Positions 1-8,487 of a stretch of 41,196 nt of DNA are shown here, piece after piece. Source of the stretch: Nitrospira sp. (GTDB lineage Bacteria > UBA10199 > SBBF01); NCBI GenBank assembly GCA_005240075.1, contig SBBF01000030.1, positions 1-41,196 on the forward strand, written 5' to 3'. Positions within the stretch are counted from its first letter, which is position 1, and the number at the start of each line of letters is the position of its first letter. Made by a program: the position numbers and the translations under genes. A model generated the notes under the pieces. It searched no databases and was not told where the DNA came from. It saw only the letters and a list, made by a program, of their open reading frames with translations.

Positions 1-2
1 GA

Positions 3-356
3 GGGGCGGGGGGGCAGAAAGTCAACAAAACCGATTCAGCTGTCCGGATGACCCATTTACCCTCTGGGATTGTGGTTCAATGCCAGAACGAGCGTTCCCA
101 GCACCAGAACCGGGCGATGGCCTTGAAGATGCTCAAAGCCCGCCTTTACGAAATTGAAATGGAAAAAAAGAGGAAAGAGCAGGAAAAAATCAAAGCTTCA
201 AAAAAAGAGATCGCCTGGGGATCGCAAATCCGGTCATATGTCTTGCAACCCTATCAGATGGTGAAGGATCACCGAACAAATCTCGAAACATCCCAGACTC
301 AAAAGGTGCTTGATGGAGATTTGGAAGAGTTAATACGGCAGTATTTGTTGCTCTAA
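3..356 (+). CDS. prfB: Peptide chain release factor 2, C-terminal part (5' truncated)
   Basis: Release factor 2 recognises UGA and UAA stop codons and triggers peptidyl-tRNA hydrolysis on the ribosome. The frame is open from the window edge and begins [10 protein letters not shown], which contains the universal GGQ catalytic motif (codons at 9-17). It continues with the well-conserved release-factor tail, including [18 protein letters not shown] and [13 protein letters not shown]. The W-G-S-Q-I-R-S-Y-V stretch is more typical of RF2 than RF1. Most of the protein, including the tripeptide anticodon loop and any programmed frameshift site, lies outside the window. An ATG at 48 is internal and not the start. 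The gene converges on the next one: its TAA (354-356) overlaps the neighbour's stop codon on the other strand. Confidence 0.95.
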   Translation, partial: GAGGQKVNKTDSAVRMTHLPSGIVVQCQNERSQHQNRAMALKMLKARLYEIEMEKKRKEQEKIKASKKEIAWGSQIRSYVLQPYQMVKDHRTNLETSQTQKVLDGDLEELIRQYLLL

Positions 357-1264
357 CTCCACGGTTGAAGCGAGGCCTCTGCTTGCTTTAAGAGTTCCTG
401 TTCGTTTTTGGTTTTTTTCTTGGAGAATTCAGCCAGCCCCCAGCGGAGAGAAATGGGGATTTCGGTTGATTCCAGATGAAATTTGTTCTCCCCGATTTCG
501 GAATTCAAGCGGGTAATCGCTGTTTTGGCCTGATGGGCTGTTGTGTGGGGGAGAAGAGCCGCGAAACGGTTTTCAGCGAGCCTGGCCCACACATCACTCT
601 CGCGTACCAGGGATTTAAGAAGAAGGGAGAGTTTTTCATAAACGGGTCTCAAAGGCTTTCTCCTGATTTTTTTGATGACTTGAGCGGACGTTCCCACATC
701 CAGAACAAGGCATGACAGATTCAAATCATGTCGGCTGGCCCGTTTTAACTCACGAGACATGATGGAGCGAAAGTAGGGGCTGGAATAAAAAAAAGTGTCT
801 TCATCAACCAGCGATTTGCTTTTCAGTTTTTTGTTTTCCTCCTCCAACAGGGTGAGTTTTTGTTTGATTGATTTCTTTTTGTCGATTTCAACCATGACGG
901 TGGACATGACGGAAGGCAATTCCTCTTCCCACTTTTGATCCATGATTTGGTAATAATCAGCCCCATGCTTAATGCAGGCAATAGCGGTTCTTTCCAACCC
1001 CGGCCGATTCAGAACGATTAAAGGAACTTCTTTTTTTAGTCTTCTGATTTCAAAGACCGATTCCAGAGGGGAGTGATTGAGAGAGGAACAATCAATCAAA
1101 ATCAGATCGTACGATCTGACGGACAGTTCCTTTAAAGCCAAATCCACGGAGGGGAGTTGATCAATAAAGACAAGCCCCCAGTCGGGATGAGACCTAAGCG
1201 TTTTTTTCACGAGGGAGGTTGTTAGAGGGTTGTTGGTGATCAAAAGAGTTTTTTCAGCGAGCAT
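353..1264 (-). CDS. Degenerate receiver plus degenerate GGDEF signalling protein
   Basis: This 303-residue cytoplasmic protein has a response-regulator receiver fold at about residues 5-125, a short coiled-coil linker (128-152) and a diguanylate-cyclase-like domain (155-298). The receiver keeps the phosphoacceptor-position aspartate D58 (LILIDCSS). The usual acidic pair near the N terminus reads N-N (11-12), and the conserved lysine after strand 5 is not obvious. In the second domain the GGDEF signature position reads A-E-N-R-F (230-234, within [13 protein letters not shown]), so cyclase activity is very unlikely. I infer a protein-protein or ligand-sensing role rather than c-di-GMP synthesis. 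It follows the acidic exported protein gene on the same strand after 72 bases and may share its transcript. The start is an ATG at 1264. Confidence 0.75.
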   Translation of the reverse strand: MLAEKTLLITNNPLTTSLVKKTLRSHPDWGLVFIDQLPSVDLALKELSVRSYDLILIDCSSLNHSPLESVFEIRRLKKEVPLIVLNRPGLERTAIACIKHGADYYQIMDQKWEEELPSVMSTVMVEIDKKKSIKQKLTLLEEENKKLKSKSLVDEDTFFYSSPYFRSIMSRELKRASRHDLNLSCLVLDVGTSAQVIKKIRRKPLRPVYEKLSLLLKSLVRESDVWARLAENRFAALLPHTTAHQAKTAITRLNSEIGENKFHLESTEIPISLRWGLAEFSKKKTKNEQELLKQAEASLQPWS

Positions 1265-1336
1265 GAAGAATACATGAACAGATCCGTTAAAAAAATCAAA
1301 TAAAAAAGTTTTAAAAGTTTAGGCAAAGCGTATGGT

Positions 1337-2281
1337 TTAAGGCTCGAGGGGAGAAATGGTCAGATTCCCCTCACCAGAGAGGAAGATAGTATAGTTGATT
1401 TCTGTGTCATCGATGGTGGTTGAGGGGACCGACAGTTCGATCGTTGTTTCCTCGGCCAGGTCAAATTCTTCCAACACCAGGGCCGAAAGAGCCGGTTCGA
1501 TCATTTTTAAAACCTGCATGTTGTAATTTTCCGGTGCCCCCTGGGTGTTGAGGATAGCTCCTCCCACGTCAGTGCAGTAAGAAAACCAATCTTCCATCAT
1601 ATTCTCCCCGAATTCTATTTTCATCACGAGCGAGGGGGGAGGGGCTTCTTCCCCCTCTTCTGAAGGGGGTTCCTGACGGAGACGGGTCGTTAGATTGACA
1701 GACGACTCAGGAAGGACAATTTCCAGCCGGCAGTCAAAAAACTCGTTGTGGGCGATCGATCCCCAGGTTTGGGTTTCAATCGTTGCGGTCAACTTCTGGC
1801 TCTCTTTTTTCTTTTCGATGGTGACAGGGGCTTCAAACTCGGTTGTATACTGGATTTCCAGTGAGGGGGAAGGATCTTCCGGGTGAAGGAACTGAACCAG
1901 AGAGGCAAACTCAAATCTGATTTCATGTGTTTTTCCCTCTTCATCCTCTTTTATTTCCTCTTCCCCCTCATCTTCCTCCTCCCCGAACAGCTCTTCCTCA
2001 TCCTCCTCTTTCTCTTCATAGGCCTCTTCCAGAGTTCCCGTAAAAGGAAGTTCCGGATTTTTGACAAACTCATCCGGATCGATTACAGGGGTTTGCGTCG
2101 CCCCCTCCACGGGCAAAGCCCGCGGAGCCTCCCCCTCAGCGCTCGCTGTCGCGAGCTGGTTAGGTTGATTTTCCTCAGTTTCAGAATCGGGGGGGGGGAG
2201 TTCCTGGGCACCGATTTGGGGCACAGACATAAGCAGGATGAAGAGGCTGGCAAAAAGAAAGATGATGAAGGGTCGATTCAT
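1337..2281 (-). CDS. Exported protein with a strongly acidic segment, unknown function
   Basis: I do not recognise a family. The chosen ATG at 2281 gives a clean signal peptide: a basic M-N-R-P start, a long hydrophobic core and a likely cleavage after IGAQ. This yields a protein of 314 residues. The frame stays open to an ATG at 2344, but that would place 21 polar residues before the signal peptide. After cleavage comes a proline- and glutamate-rich stretch, then a run at about residues 85-116 made mostly of Glu and Asp. The remaining 200 residues look like beta-rich globular sequence with a C-terminal SVPSTTIDD segment. The location is probably periplasmic or outer-membrane associated, and the acidic tract could bind cations or a basic partner. 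A structured repeat (2374-2455) lies immediately upstream in the same orientation. Confidence 0.6.
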   Translation of the reverse strand: MNRPFIIFLFASLFILLMSVPQIGAQELPPPDSETEENQPNQLATASAEGEAPRALPVEGATQTPVIDPDEFVKNPELPFTGTLEEAYEEKEEDEEELFGEEEDEGEEEIKEDEEGKTHEIRFEFASLVQFLHPEDPSPSLEIQYTTEFEAPVTIEKKKESQKLTATIETQTWGSIAHNEFFDCRLEIVLPESSVNLTTRLRQEPPSEEGEEAPPPSLVMKIEFGENMMEDWFSYCTDVGGAILNTQGAPENYNMQVLKMIEPALSALVLEEFDLAEETTIELSVPSTTIDDTEINYTIFLSGEGNLTISPLEP

Positions 2282-2373
2282 GAATCTCTTATTATTATAA
2301 TTTATTCCCTCAAAAAAAGCAAAATTTATCATTGATTTAGTCATCCTTTTGGTTCATAAAAGTTGTTTTTTAT

Positions 2374-2455
2374 AGACCTTCCGGTCTCTCCGCCCAAGGC
2401 GGAGAGCCCATGAAGGGAGCCTCCAAACTCAGAACTAGCCAAGCTAGATTCTTCG
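2374..2455 (-). repeat. Two-hairpin intergenic repeat, copy 1 of 3
   Basis: It contains two strong stem-loops. CTCTCCGCC at 2386-2394 pairs with GGCGGAGAG at 2398-2406 around a 3-base loop. AGAACTAGC at 2431-2439 pairs with GCTAG-A-TTCT at 2443-2452 with one bulged base. The sequence between and around the stems (GACCTTCCGG, CATGAAGGG, CTCAGAACT, TTCTTCGA) is shared with 23752-23822 and, more weakly, with 40329-40394, while the stem sequences differ compensatorily. Read on the minus strand, it lies upstream of the acidic exported protein gene. It fills almost the whole gap to xerC. Confidence 0.8.
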
Positions 2456-2474
2456 ATTGGGGGCGTCCTTTTTT

Positions 2475-3386
2475 ATGGCACTTGATTCTCACATTGAGGT
2501 TTTTTGCCAGTTTTTGTTGCATGAAAAAAATGCCTCTCCCCACACCATCAAGAACTATCAGGGGGATCTCTCTGAATTCCATCATTACTTGAAACAGAAT
2601 CAGCCCGATCTCCTGGTGGGGGGAAAGCTCGATTTGGTTCGGTTAAGCCCGCTTGTTTTGCGAAGTTACATGACTCTTTTGTTTCAAAAACTCTCCCCAG
2701 CCAGCGTGGCGCGTAAACTTTCCAGTTTGAGGAGTTTTTTCGCCTATTGGCAAAAAAAGGGAAAAATAGCGCAAAATCCGGCGGCTGTTCTTCATTCTCC
2801 CAAGTTGCCCAAACGACTCCCCCGATTTTTGAATGTGGAGGAAATTTTCGCTCTGTTGGATTTTCCCGTTGACGATAATTTCAACAGCAGGCGGGACAAG
2901 GCAATCCTGGAACTCTTTTATTCGTGCGGCTTGCGCGTGAGTGAATTGGTGAGTCTGGATCTCAAAAATCTAGATCTTGAAAACAGACTGGTTCGGGTAA
3001 TCGGAAAGGGGAACAAGGAGCGAATTGTTCCGATAGGAAAGAAGGCGGTGGAAAAGATCAGCTCTTATCTCGATATTCGGGCAGACCGGATTAAAGAAAC
3101 TGAGTCAATCCAACCTCTTTTTTTGAACAATCGGAGGGAGAGGCTGAACGTCAGGAGTGTGCAACGGTTGGTGGACAAGGCGATTACTCAGTCGGGCTTG
3201 CCGAAAAAAATTTCACCGCACGTTCTTCGTCATACGTTTGCGACGCATTTGCTGAATTCAGGGGCTGATCTTCGTTCGATTCAGGAACTTCTGGGGCATG
3301 CGAGTCTTTCAACAACCCAGCGGTATACACATATGAATGTGGACAGACTCATAGAGGTCTACGAGAAGGCGCATCCGAAGGCATGA
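2475..3386 (+). CDS. xerC: Tyrosine recombinase XerC
   Basis: XerC, with its partner XerD, resolves chromosome dimers at dif during cell division. The protein has 303 residues, the usual length. The N-terminal core-binding SAM-like domain spans about 5-95 (SPHTIKNYQGDL is typical). The catalytic domain spans 110-300 and has the full set of active-site residues: R154 (GLRVSEL), K178 (GKGNKER), H249 and R252 (HVLRHTFATHLL), H275 (LLGHASLSTTQ) and nucleophile Y284 (TQRYTHM). I chose the ATG at 2475 because the upstream in-frame starts fall in the repeat. Its position directly before hslV-hslU matches the codV-codW-codX type arrangement known in other bacteria and favours XerC over XerD. A 102 bp repeat separates it from hslV. 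Confidence 0.92.
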   Translation: MALDSHIEVFCQFLLHEKNASPHTIKNYQGDLSEFHHYLKQNQPDLLVGGKLDLVRLSPLVLRSYMTLLFQKLSPASVARKLSSLRSFFAYWQKKGKIAQNPAAVLHSPKLPKRLPRFLNVEEIFALLDFPVDDNFNSRRDKAILELFYSCGLRVSELVSLDLKNLDLENRLVRVIGKGNKERIVPIGKKAVEKISSYLDIRADRIKETESIQPLFLNNRRERLNVRSVQRLVDKAITQSGLPKKISPHVLRHTFATHLLNSGADLRSIQELLGHASLSTTQRYTHMNVDRLIEVYEKAHPKA

Positions 3387-3390
3387 TCAT

Positions 3391-3492
3391 GTAGGGGCGA
3401 TCCCGCCCCGCGGGGGCCTTGTGATCGCCCGCATCGTAGAGGCGAGGTCTCCTTGCCCGATATAAAAGGGCGAACATAAAGTTCGCCCCTAC
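3391..3492. repeat. Palindromic element with 10 bp terminal inverted repeats, copy 1
   Basis: The element starts with GTAGGGGCGA (3391-3400) and ends with its exact reverse complement TCGCCCCTAC (3483-3492). Internal palindromes are GGGCGATC...GATCGCCC and GGGCGAAC...GTTCGCCC. Its reverse complement matches the element at 8406-8478, with the same two arms and an extra middle palindrome. It has no coding capacity and resembles a MITE or REP-type miniature element. It lies within the xerC-hslV gap and ends 17 bases before the hslV start codon. Confidence 0.85.
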
Positions 3493-3509
3493 CGGAGGGG
3501 GATTTGGTT

Positions 3510-4043
3510 ATGATTATTAGATCAACGACAATTCTCGCAGTCAAAAAAGATGGCAAAGTGGCTCTGGCCGGCGACGGGCAGGTCAGTTTGAACCAGACGG
3601 TCATGAAGGCGCATGCCAACAAAATCCGGACGCTCAATGAAGGGAAGGTGGCGGCCGGTTTCGCCGGTTCAACGGCGGACGCCCTGACGCTGTTCGAAAA
3701 ATTTGAGGGGAAAATGAAGGAGTTCAGTGGCAACATCACACGAGCCGCGGTGGAGTTGGCCAAAGAATGGAGAACCGATAAAGTGTTACGAAGACTGGAG
3801 GCCTTGTTGATTGTGAGTGACAAGGATCATCTCTTTACCCTGTCGGGAAACGGGGATGTGATTGAACCGGATGACGGCATTGCCGCCATCGGCTCCGGGG
3901 GGACTTACGCCCTGGCGGCCGCGCGGGCCTTAATCAAAAACACCCCCCTGTCCGCCAAACAAATAGTAGAAGAGGCGATGAAGATTGCGGCCGATATTTG
4001 TGTGTATACGAATGAGAATACAACGATTGTTGAATTGGATTGA
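3510..4043 (+). CDS. hslV: ATP-dependent protease subunit HslV
   Basis: HslV is the N-terminal-threonine peptidase of the HslVU (ClpQY) protease. It forms a double hexameric ring that degrades proteins unfolded by HslU. The product has 177 residues, the normal length. After a five-residue leader (MIIRS), TTILAV places the catalytic threonine at position 6 of the precursor, so the leader should be removed to free it. Conserved segments [31 protein letters not shown] and [16 protein letters not shown] follow. The ATG at 3510 is preceded by a strong GGAGGGGG ribosome site, which favours it over a TTG at 3504. hslU begins 4 bases after the stop, so the subunits are co-expressed. Confidence 0.95.
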   Translation: MIIRSTTILAVKKDGKVALAGDGQVSLNQTVMKAHANKIRTLNEGKVAAGFAGSTADALTLFEKFEGKMKEFSGNITRAAVELAKEWRTDKVLRRLEALLIVSDKDHLFTLSGNGDVIEPDDGIAAIGSGGTYALAAARALIKNTPLSAKQIVEEAMKIAADICVYTNENTTIVELD

Positions 4044-4047
4044 TTCT

Positions 4048-5430
4048 ATGGATAATGGCATAAAAAACTTTACTCCCCGAGAAATTGTTTCCGAACTGGA
4101 TAAATACATTATCGGTCAAGCGGACGCGAAAAGAGCGGTGGCGGTGGCTTTGCGGAACCGATGGCGCCGTCTTCAGGTGCCAGATAATCTTAAGGATGAG
4201 ATTGCTCCCAAAAATATTATTATGATCGGCCCGACCGGCGTCGGCAAAACGGAAATTGCCCGGCGCTTGTCGAAACTTGCCAATGCTCCTTTCATCAAAG
4301 TGGAGGCCTCGAAATTCACGGAAGTCGGTTATGTGGGGAAAGATGTGGAATCGATGGTCCGGGAATTGGTTGACATTTCTGTTGCCATGATTCGGGAAGA
4401 GGAGACCTCCCGCGTGCAGGTCAAAGCGGAGGAGATGGCGGAGGAGAGACTGTTGGATCTTCTGGTTCCCCGTCAGCCCCGAAAGCCCAAATATCCGGTT
4501 GGCATGGCCGAACCTCAAGTGGAGCCGGAATCGACCGATGTGACTCGCGAGAAGTTGAGACAAATGTTAAGGGAAGGAAAGTTGAATGACCGGGCGGTTG
4601 ATATCGAACCGGCCGCTCCCAAAGGATTTGGCATGCCAATGATCGAGGTGGTTTCGGCCGGTTCCTCCATGGAGGATATTTCAAAAAATATCCGGGAGAT
4701 GTTTTCCAATTTTATGCCGCGTGGCAGAAAGAGAAAAAGGGTCAAAATTCGGGAGGCTTATGAGCTCCTCAAAACGGAAGAAGCGCAGAAATTGATTGAT
4801 ATGGATGAGGTGATAAAAAAGGCGATCATCCGCGTGGAGCAAAATGGAATTATTTTTATTGATGAAATTGACAAAATCGCCTCGCGAGAAAGGGGAGGGC
4901 ATGGCCCGGACGTCTCGCGCGAGGGGGTTCAGCGGGATATTTTGCCTATTGTGGAAGGATGTAGCGTCAGCACCAAATATGGAATGGTCAAGACCGACCA
5001 TGTTCTTTTTATAGCGGCGGGGGCTTTTCATGTGAGCAAACCCTCCGACCTGATTCCGGAATTGCAGGGACGTTTTCCGATCCGGGTGGAACTGAATTCG
5101 CTCACCAAGGACGATTTTTTGAGGATTATTACAGAACCGGCCAACTCGCTTTTGAAGCAGTATACGGCTCTTTTAAAAACCGAAAAGATTGATTTGATAT
5201 TCAAGAAAGGGGCGTTGGAGGCGATTGCCGGCTACGCGGCGCTGGCCAATGAACAGATGGAAAACATCGGTGCCCGGAGATTGCATACGATTATGGAAAG
5301 AATTTTGGACGAAATATCTTTTTGTGCCCCCGAGCGGTCGGGACAGGAATTTTTGATTGATGCCGACTATGTAAAAAAGAGTTTAGAGAGTGTCATCAAG
5401 AACCAGGATTTGAGCCGATATATTTTGTAA
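4048..5430 (+). CDS. hslU: HslU, ATPase subunit of the HslVU protease
   Basis: HslU is the AAA+ unfoldase that binds, unfolds and feeds substrates into HslV. The product is 460 residues long. The N-terminal domain opens [18 protein letters not shown], a typical HslU start. The Walker A motif GPTGVGKT is at residues 61-68 and Walker B IIFIDEID has its D-E pair at 272-273. The intermediate (I) domain between them is charged and variable, as in the family. The sensor and C-terminal region include [12 protein letters not shown] and [18 protein letters not shown], and the protein ends in SRYIL, a family-typical tail that docks into HslV. The ATG at 4048 was chosen because translation from further upstream would overlap hslV. 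argB starts 3 bases after the stop. Confidence 0.95.
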   Translation: MDNGIKNFTPREIVSELDKYIIGQADAKRAVAVALRNRWRRLQVPDNLKDEIAPKNIIMIGPTGVGKTEIARRLSKLANAPFIKVEASKFTEVGYVGKDVESMVRELVDISVAMIREEETSRVQVKAEEMAEERLLDLLVPRQPRKPKYPVGMAEPQVEPESTDVTREKLRQMLREGKLNDRAVDIEPAAPKGFGMPMIEVVSAGSSMEDISKNIREMFSNFMPRGRKRKRVKIREAYELLKTEEAQKLIDMDEVIKKAIIRVEQNGIIFIDEIDKIASRERGGHGPDVSREGVQRDILPIVEGCSVSTKYGMVKTDHVLFIAAGAFHVSKPSDLIPELQGRFPIRVELNSLTKDDFLRIITEPANSLLKQYTALLKTEKIDLIFKKGALEAIAGYAALANEQMENIGARRLHTIMERILDEISFCAPERSGQEFLIDADYVKKSLESVIKNQDLSRYIL

Positions 5431-5433
5431 TGT

Positions 5434-6321
5434 ATGGAAAGTTTAATTCAAAAAGCAAAAATTTTAATGGAAGCGCTCCCCTATATCCAGCGTTTTCGGG
5501 GGAAACGAATTGTCATTAAATATGGCGGGCATGCCATGGAGGATGAGGAGCTGAAGAAAAGTTTCACGCGGGATGTGACCCTGCTCAAGATGATTGGACT
5601 CCATCCGATTATTGTTCATGGAGGGGGGCCACAAATCGAAAAGGTTTTATCCCAGATGGGGATTGAGTCGCGCTACCATCAGGGGGTTCGAATCACTGAT
5701 TCCAACACGATGGATGTTGTGGAAATGGTTTTGGTTGGGAAAGTCAACAAAGACATTGTGGGGTGGATCAATCACAATGGGGGGAGAGCGATTGGCCTTT
5801 CGGGAAAAGACGGTTCTCTCATTCAAGCGGTTAAAATGGATCCGCAAAAAGTCAAGGTGACCAAAAGAACCTCGGAAATTATCGATATGGGACTGGTGGG
5901 GGTTGTCAAGAAAATCAACCCCGATCTTTTGATCAAAATGGAGGAGAGTCTTTTTATTCCGGTGATTGCTCCGGTTGGGGTGGCTGATAATGGTGAATCG
6001 TTGAACATCAATGCCGATTATGTAGCGTCAGCTTTCGCTTCCGCGATGTCTGCCGAAAAACTTATTTTGATGACTGATGTGGAGGGGGTGAAGGATGAAA
6101 AAAACAATTTATTGTTAAACCTCAGCGTTTCACAAGCGGAAGGATTGATCAAATCGGGGGTGGCCCATGGGGGGATGATCCCCAAGCTCAAGTGCGCTCT
6201 TCATGCCCTGGATGGAGGGGTGGGGACAGTTCATATTATCGATGGCCGAGTGGAGCATGCCCTCCTTCTTGAAATTTTCACGGATAGAGGGGTCGGCACT
6301 CTCGTTTGCAAAAACGGATGA
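5434..6321 (+). CDS. argB: Acetylglutamate kinase
   Basis: ArgB phosphorylates N-acetylglutamate with ATP, the second step of arginine synthesis. The product has 295 residues and the amino-acid kinase fold. [10 protein letters not shown] holds the phosphate-binding lysine and glycines near the N terminus, [10 protein letters not shown] follows, and [12 protein letters not shown] and the C-terminal [11 protein letters not shown] are family signatures. The N-terminal helix before the kinase core (residues 1-23) resembles the segment that in arginine-sensitive ArgB proteins mediates hexamer formation and feedback inhibition, so regulation by arginine is likely. The gene starts 3 bases after hslU and is followed without a real gap by argD. 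Confidence 0.95.
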   Translation: MESLIQKAKILMEALPYIQRFRGKRIVIKYGGHAMEDEELKKSFTRDVTLLKMIGLHPIIVHGGGPQIEKVLSQMGIESRYHQGVRITDSNTMDVVEMVLVGKVNKDIVGWINHNGGRAIGLSGKDGSLIQAVKMDPQKVKVTKRTSEIIDMGLVGVVKKINPDLLIKMEESLFIPVIAPVGVADNGESLNINADYVASAFASAMSAEKLILMTDVEGVKDEKNNLLLNLSVSQAEGLIKSGVAHGGMIPKLKCALHALDGGVGTVHIIDGRVEHALLLEIFTDRGVGTLVCKNG

Positions 6322-6328
6322 TTCTTTT

Positions 6329-7513
6329 GTGAAATCCCAATATCTTCTTCCAACCTATGCCCGTCTTCCGATCACGTTGACCCGTGGAAAAGGGATGTAT
6401 GTCTGGGACAGCGAGGGAAACAAGTATCTCGATTTTTTTTCGGGGCTGGCGGTCGATAATCTGGGGCATTGTCCCCTTGTCGTGACCAAAGCGCTCCAGG
6501 ATCAGACGAAAAAACTTTTGCATGTCTCCAATGTTTTTGGAATAGCTGAACAGGGGGAACTGGCCGAGAAATTGGTCAAGTTGTCGGGGTTGCACCAGGT
6601 TTTCTTTTGCAATTCAGGAGCGGAAGCGGTGGAAGCCTGCCTCAAATTCGCCCGGTATCACAGTCTGAAGGTCAGGGAAAGTCATTGCTTTGAAATATTG
6701 GTTGCTGAAAATTCGTTTCATGGAAGAACTTACGGAGCTTTGTCCGCCACGATGCAAAAAAAATATCAGGCCGGTTTTGGCCCCCTTCTTCCCGGTTTTA
6801 AATCGGTTCCGTTTGGTGATCTGGAGGCGATGGTCAAGGGAGTCACGGATCAAACCTGTGCGATTTTGGTCGAGCCGATTCAGGGGGAGGGGGGGGTTCG
6901 TATTCCTTCCTCTGGCTATCTCCCTGGATTAAGACGACTCTGTGACGAGAAAAAAATTCTCCTGATTCTGGATGAAGTGCAGACCGGAATGGGGCGAACA
7001 GGAAGCCTCTTTGCCCACCAGCGTTATGGAATCAAACCTGACCTCATGGCGTTGTCCAAAGCGTTGGGCTCCGGTTTTCCGATCGGGGCCTGTTTGGCCA
7101 GTCAAGCTGTGTCGGAATCAGTCGAGCCGGGAATTCATGCCTCCACTTTTGGAGGAAACCCGCTCGCCTGCCGCGCGGCGCTTGCAACTCTGGGAATCAT
7201 TTCAAAAAAGACTTTTATTGACAGGGTGGCCACTGCCGGTTCTTTTTTTCTTGAGGGGCTAAAAAAAATTCAGAAGAAGCATTCCTTGATCGGGGAGGCG
7301 AGAGGGATGGGATTCATGCTCGCCTGTGAGCTGAAAGAGCCGGTGGGAAATGAGATCGTTGGTCGTTGTCTTGAGAGAGGATTGTTGATTAATGCTATCC
7401 AGGGAAAAGTTTTGAGGTTTGTCCCCCCTTTGATTATCAAGAAGCGGGAAATTATAAAGGGGTTGGATATTTTGGCGGGCGTTTTGGAAGAAAGGGACAA
7501 GGAAAGAAGATGA
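6329..7513 (+). CDS. argD: Acetylornithine aminotransferase
   Basis: ArgD is a PLP enzyme that converts N-acetylglutamate semialdehyde to N-acetylornithine, and often also acts in lysine synthesis. Conserved features are YARLPITLTRGKG at the N terminus, FCNSGAEAVEACLKFAR for PLP phosphate binding, ILDEVQTGMGRTG with the cofactor-contacting aspartate, and LSKALGSGFPIGA with the Schiff-base lysine. A GTG at 6329 gives 394 residues, the family's usual length, and falls 7 bases after the argB stop. The frame is open further upstream, but an earlier start would overlap argB by tens of bases and add non-homologous sequence. The ribosome site is weak, so translation may be coupled to argB. The stop overlaps argF by 4 bases. 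Confidence 0.93.
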   Translation: MKSQYLLPTYARLPITLTRGKGMYVWDSEGNKYLDFFSGLAVDNLGHCPLVVTKALQDQTKKLLHVSNVFGIAEQGELAEKLVKLSGLHQVFFCNSGAEAVEACLKFARYHSLKVRESHCFEILVAENSFHGRTYGALSATMQKKYQAGFGPLLPGFKSVPFGDLEAMVKGVTDQTCAILVEPIQGEGGVRIPSSGYLPGLRRLCDEKKILLILDEVQTGMGRTGSLFAHQRYGIKPDLMALSKALGSGFPIGACLASQAVSESVEPGIHASTFGGNPLACRAALATLGIISKKTFIDRVATAGSFFLEGLKKIQKKHSLIGEARGMGFMLACELKEPVGNEIVGRCLERGLLINAIQGKVLRFVPPLIIKKREIIKGLDILAGVLEERDKERR

Positions 7514-8409
7514 TAAAAAGGGATTGTCTCAAATTGTCTGATTTTGACGCAAAGGAAATCAATCGCCTGATGGCGCGTGCTCTTTTTTTCAAGAAAAACA
7601 AGAGGCGGGTTCCTCCCAAACTTAAAGGGAAAATTCTGGGGTTGATTTTTGAAAAATCGTCCACCCGAACAAGGGTTTCTTTTGAAGCGGCGATGACCCG
7701 ACTGGGGGGGAGTTCTGTTTATCTGGACAAAAATGCGAGCCAGTTGGGACGGGGGGAAACCTATGCCGATACTGCCCGTGTTTTAAGCCGTTATCTGGAC
7801 GGGCTGGTTCTGCGCGCCTATGCCCAGCATGATTTGGAGGAGATGGCCAGCCATTCCCGGGTGCCGGTCATCAATGGGTTGACCGATCTGTATCATCCCT
7901 GTCAACTGCTGGCTGATTTGATGACGTTGATGGAACACAAAAAGAATCTCAAAAACATCAAGGTGGCTTACGTGGGAGATGGAAATAACATGGCCAATTC
8001 CTGGCTGGAGGCTTCCCTTCTTTTGGGATTTGAATTGAGAATCGCCTGTCCGGCCGGTTTTTTGCCTTCTCCTGATTTGCTTCAACAGGCGCGTCGCTCC
8101 CCCCGAATTACGGTTTCCCACGATCCGGTAGAAATGGTCAAAGGGGTCGATGCAATCAATACCGATACCTGGTTTTCCATGGGGCAGGAAGTAACGAAGG
8201 AAAAAAAGGAGGCTTTCAACGGTTTTCAGGTTAATCAGAAACTCCTTTCTCATGCCCATAGGGAGGCAGTCGTGCTTCATTGTCTGCCGGCCCATCGGGG
8301 GGAGGAAATTACCGATGACGTGATGGATGGAAAACAGTCGGTGATTTTCGATCAGGCAGAAAATCGGTTGTATGTTCAGATGGCGTTGCTCGAAAAATTA
8401 TTAACGTAA
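7510..8409 (+). CDS. argF: Ornithine carbamoyltransferase
   Basis: This enzyme transfers a carbamoyl group from carbamoyl phosphate to ornithine to give citrulline. The product has 299 residues. Signature motifs are SSTRTRVSFEAAMTRLGG (carbamoyl-phosphate binding), YHPCQLLADLMT, AYVGDGNNMANSW, and the ornithine-binding VVLHCLPAHRGEEI near the C terminus. The ATG at 7510 overlaps the argD stop as ATGA. The stop codon TAA lies inside the left terminal repeat of the element at 8406-8478, so the element directly abuts the coding sequence. Confidence 0.95.
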   Translation: MIKRDCLKLSDFDAKEINRLMARALFFKKNKRRVPPKLKGKILGLIFEKSSTRTRVSFEAAMTRLGGSSVYLDKNASQLGRGETYADTARVLSRYLDGLVLRAYAQHDLEEMASHSRVPVINGLTDLYHPCQLLADLMTLMEHKKNLKNIKVAYVGDGNNMANSWLEASLLLGFELRIACPAGFLPSPDLLQQARRSPRITVSHDPVEMVKGVDAINTDTWFSMGQEVTKEKKEAFNGFQVNQKLLSHAHREAVVLHCLPAHRGEEITDDVMDGKQSVIFDQAENRLYVQMALLEKLLT

Positions 8410-8478
8410 GGGCGAATCTTGTATTCGCCCCTCAACGAGGGCGATCACAGAGCCCCCGTGGGGCGAGATCGCCCCTAC
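8406..8478. repeat. Palindromic element with terminal inverted repeats, copy 2
   Basis: The element runs from GTAAGGGCGA (8406-8415) to TCGCCCCTAC (8469-8478), a 9 of 10 inverted match. It holds two stem-loops: GGGCGAAT...ATTCGCCC at the left and GGGCGATC...GATCGCCC at the right, the latter with an internal CCCCCGTGGGG. The right half matches the reverse complement of the left half of 3391-3492 closely. It separates argF from argG and ends 9 bases before the argG start. The argG frame is open through part of it, but that segment is not homologous to ArgG proteins. Confidence 0.82.
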
Positions 8479-8487
8479 ATTGAAATT

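Noticed and set aside
353-1264. Active diguanylate cyclase
   Set aside because: The signature reads AENRF instead of GGDEF, so catalysis is not expected.
1883-2335. Plus-strand frame of 150 codons opposite the acidic exported protein
   Set aside because: It is the complement of a Glu/Asp-rich tract and gives Phe/Leu/Ser-rich sequence with no family features; the minus-strand frame has a clear signal peptide.
2374-2455. CRISPR-like repeats
   Set aside because: Copies are dispersed many kilobases apart, have no regular spacers and no cas genes nearby.
2410-2592. Open frames through the hairpin repeats (also upstream of the lipoprotein and argG starts)
   Set aside because: The frames are open only by chance in structured repeats; they have no ribosome site, and the homologous or signal-peptide starts lie downstream.
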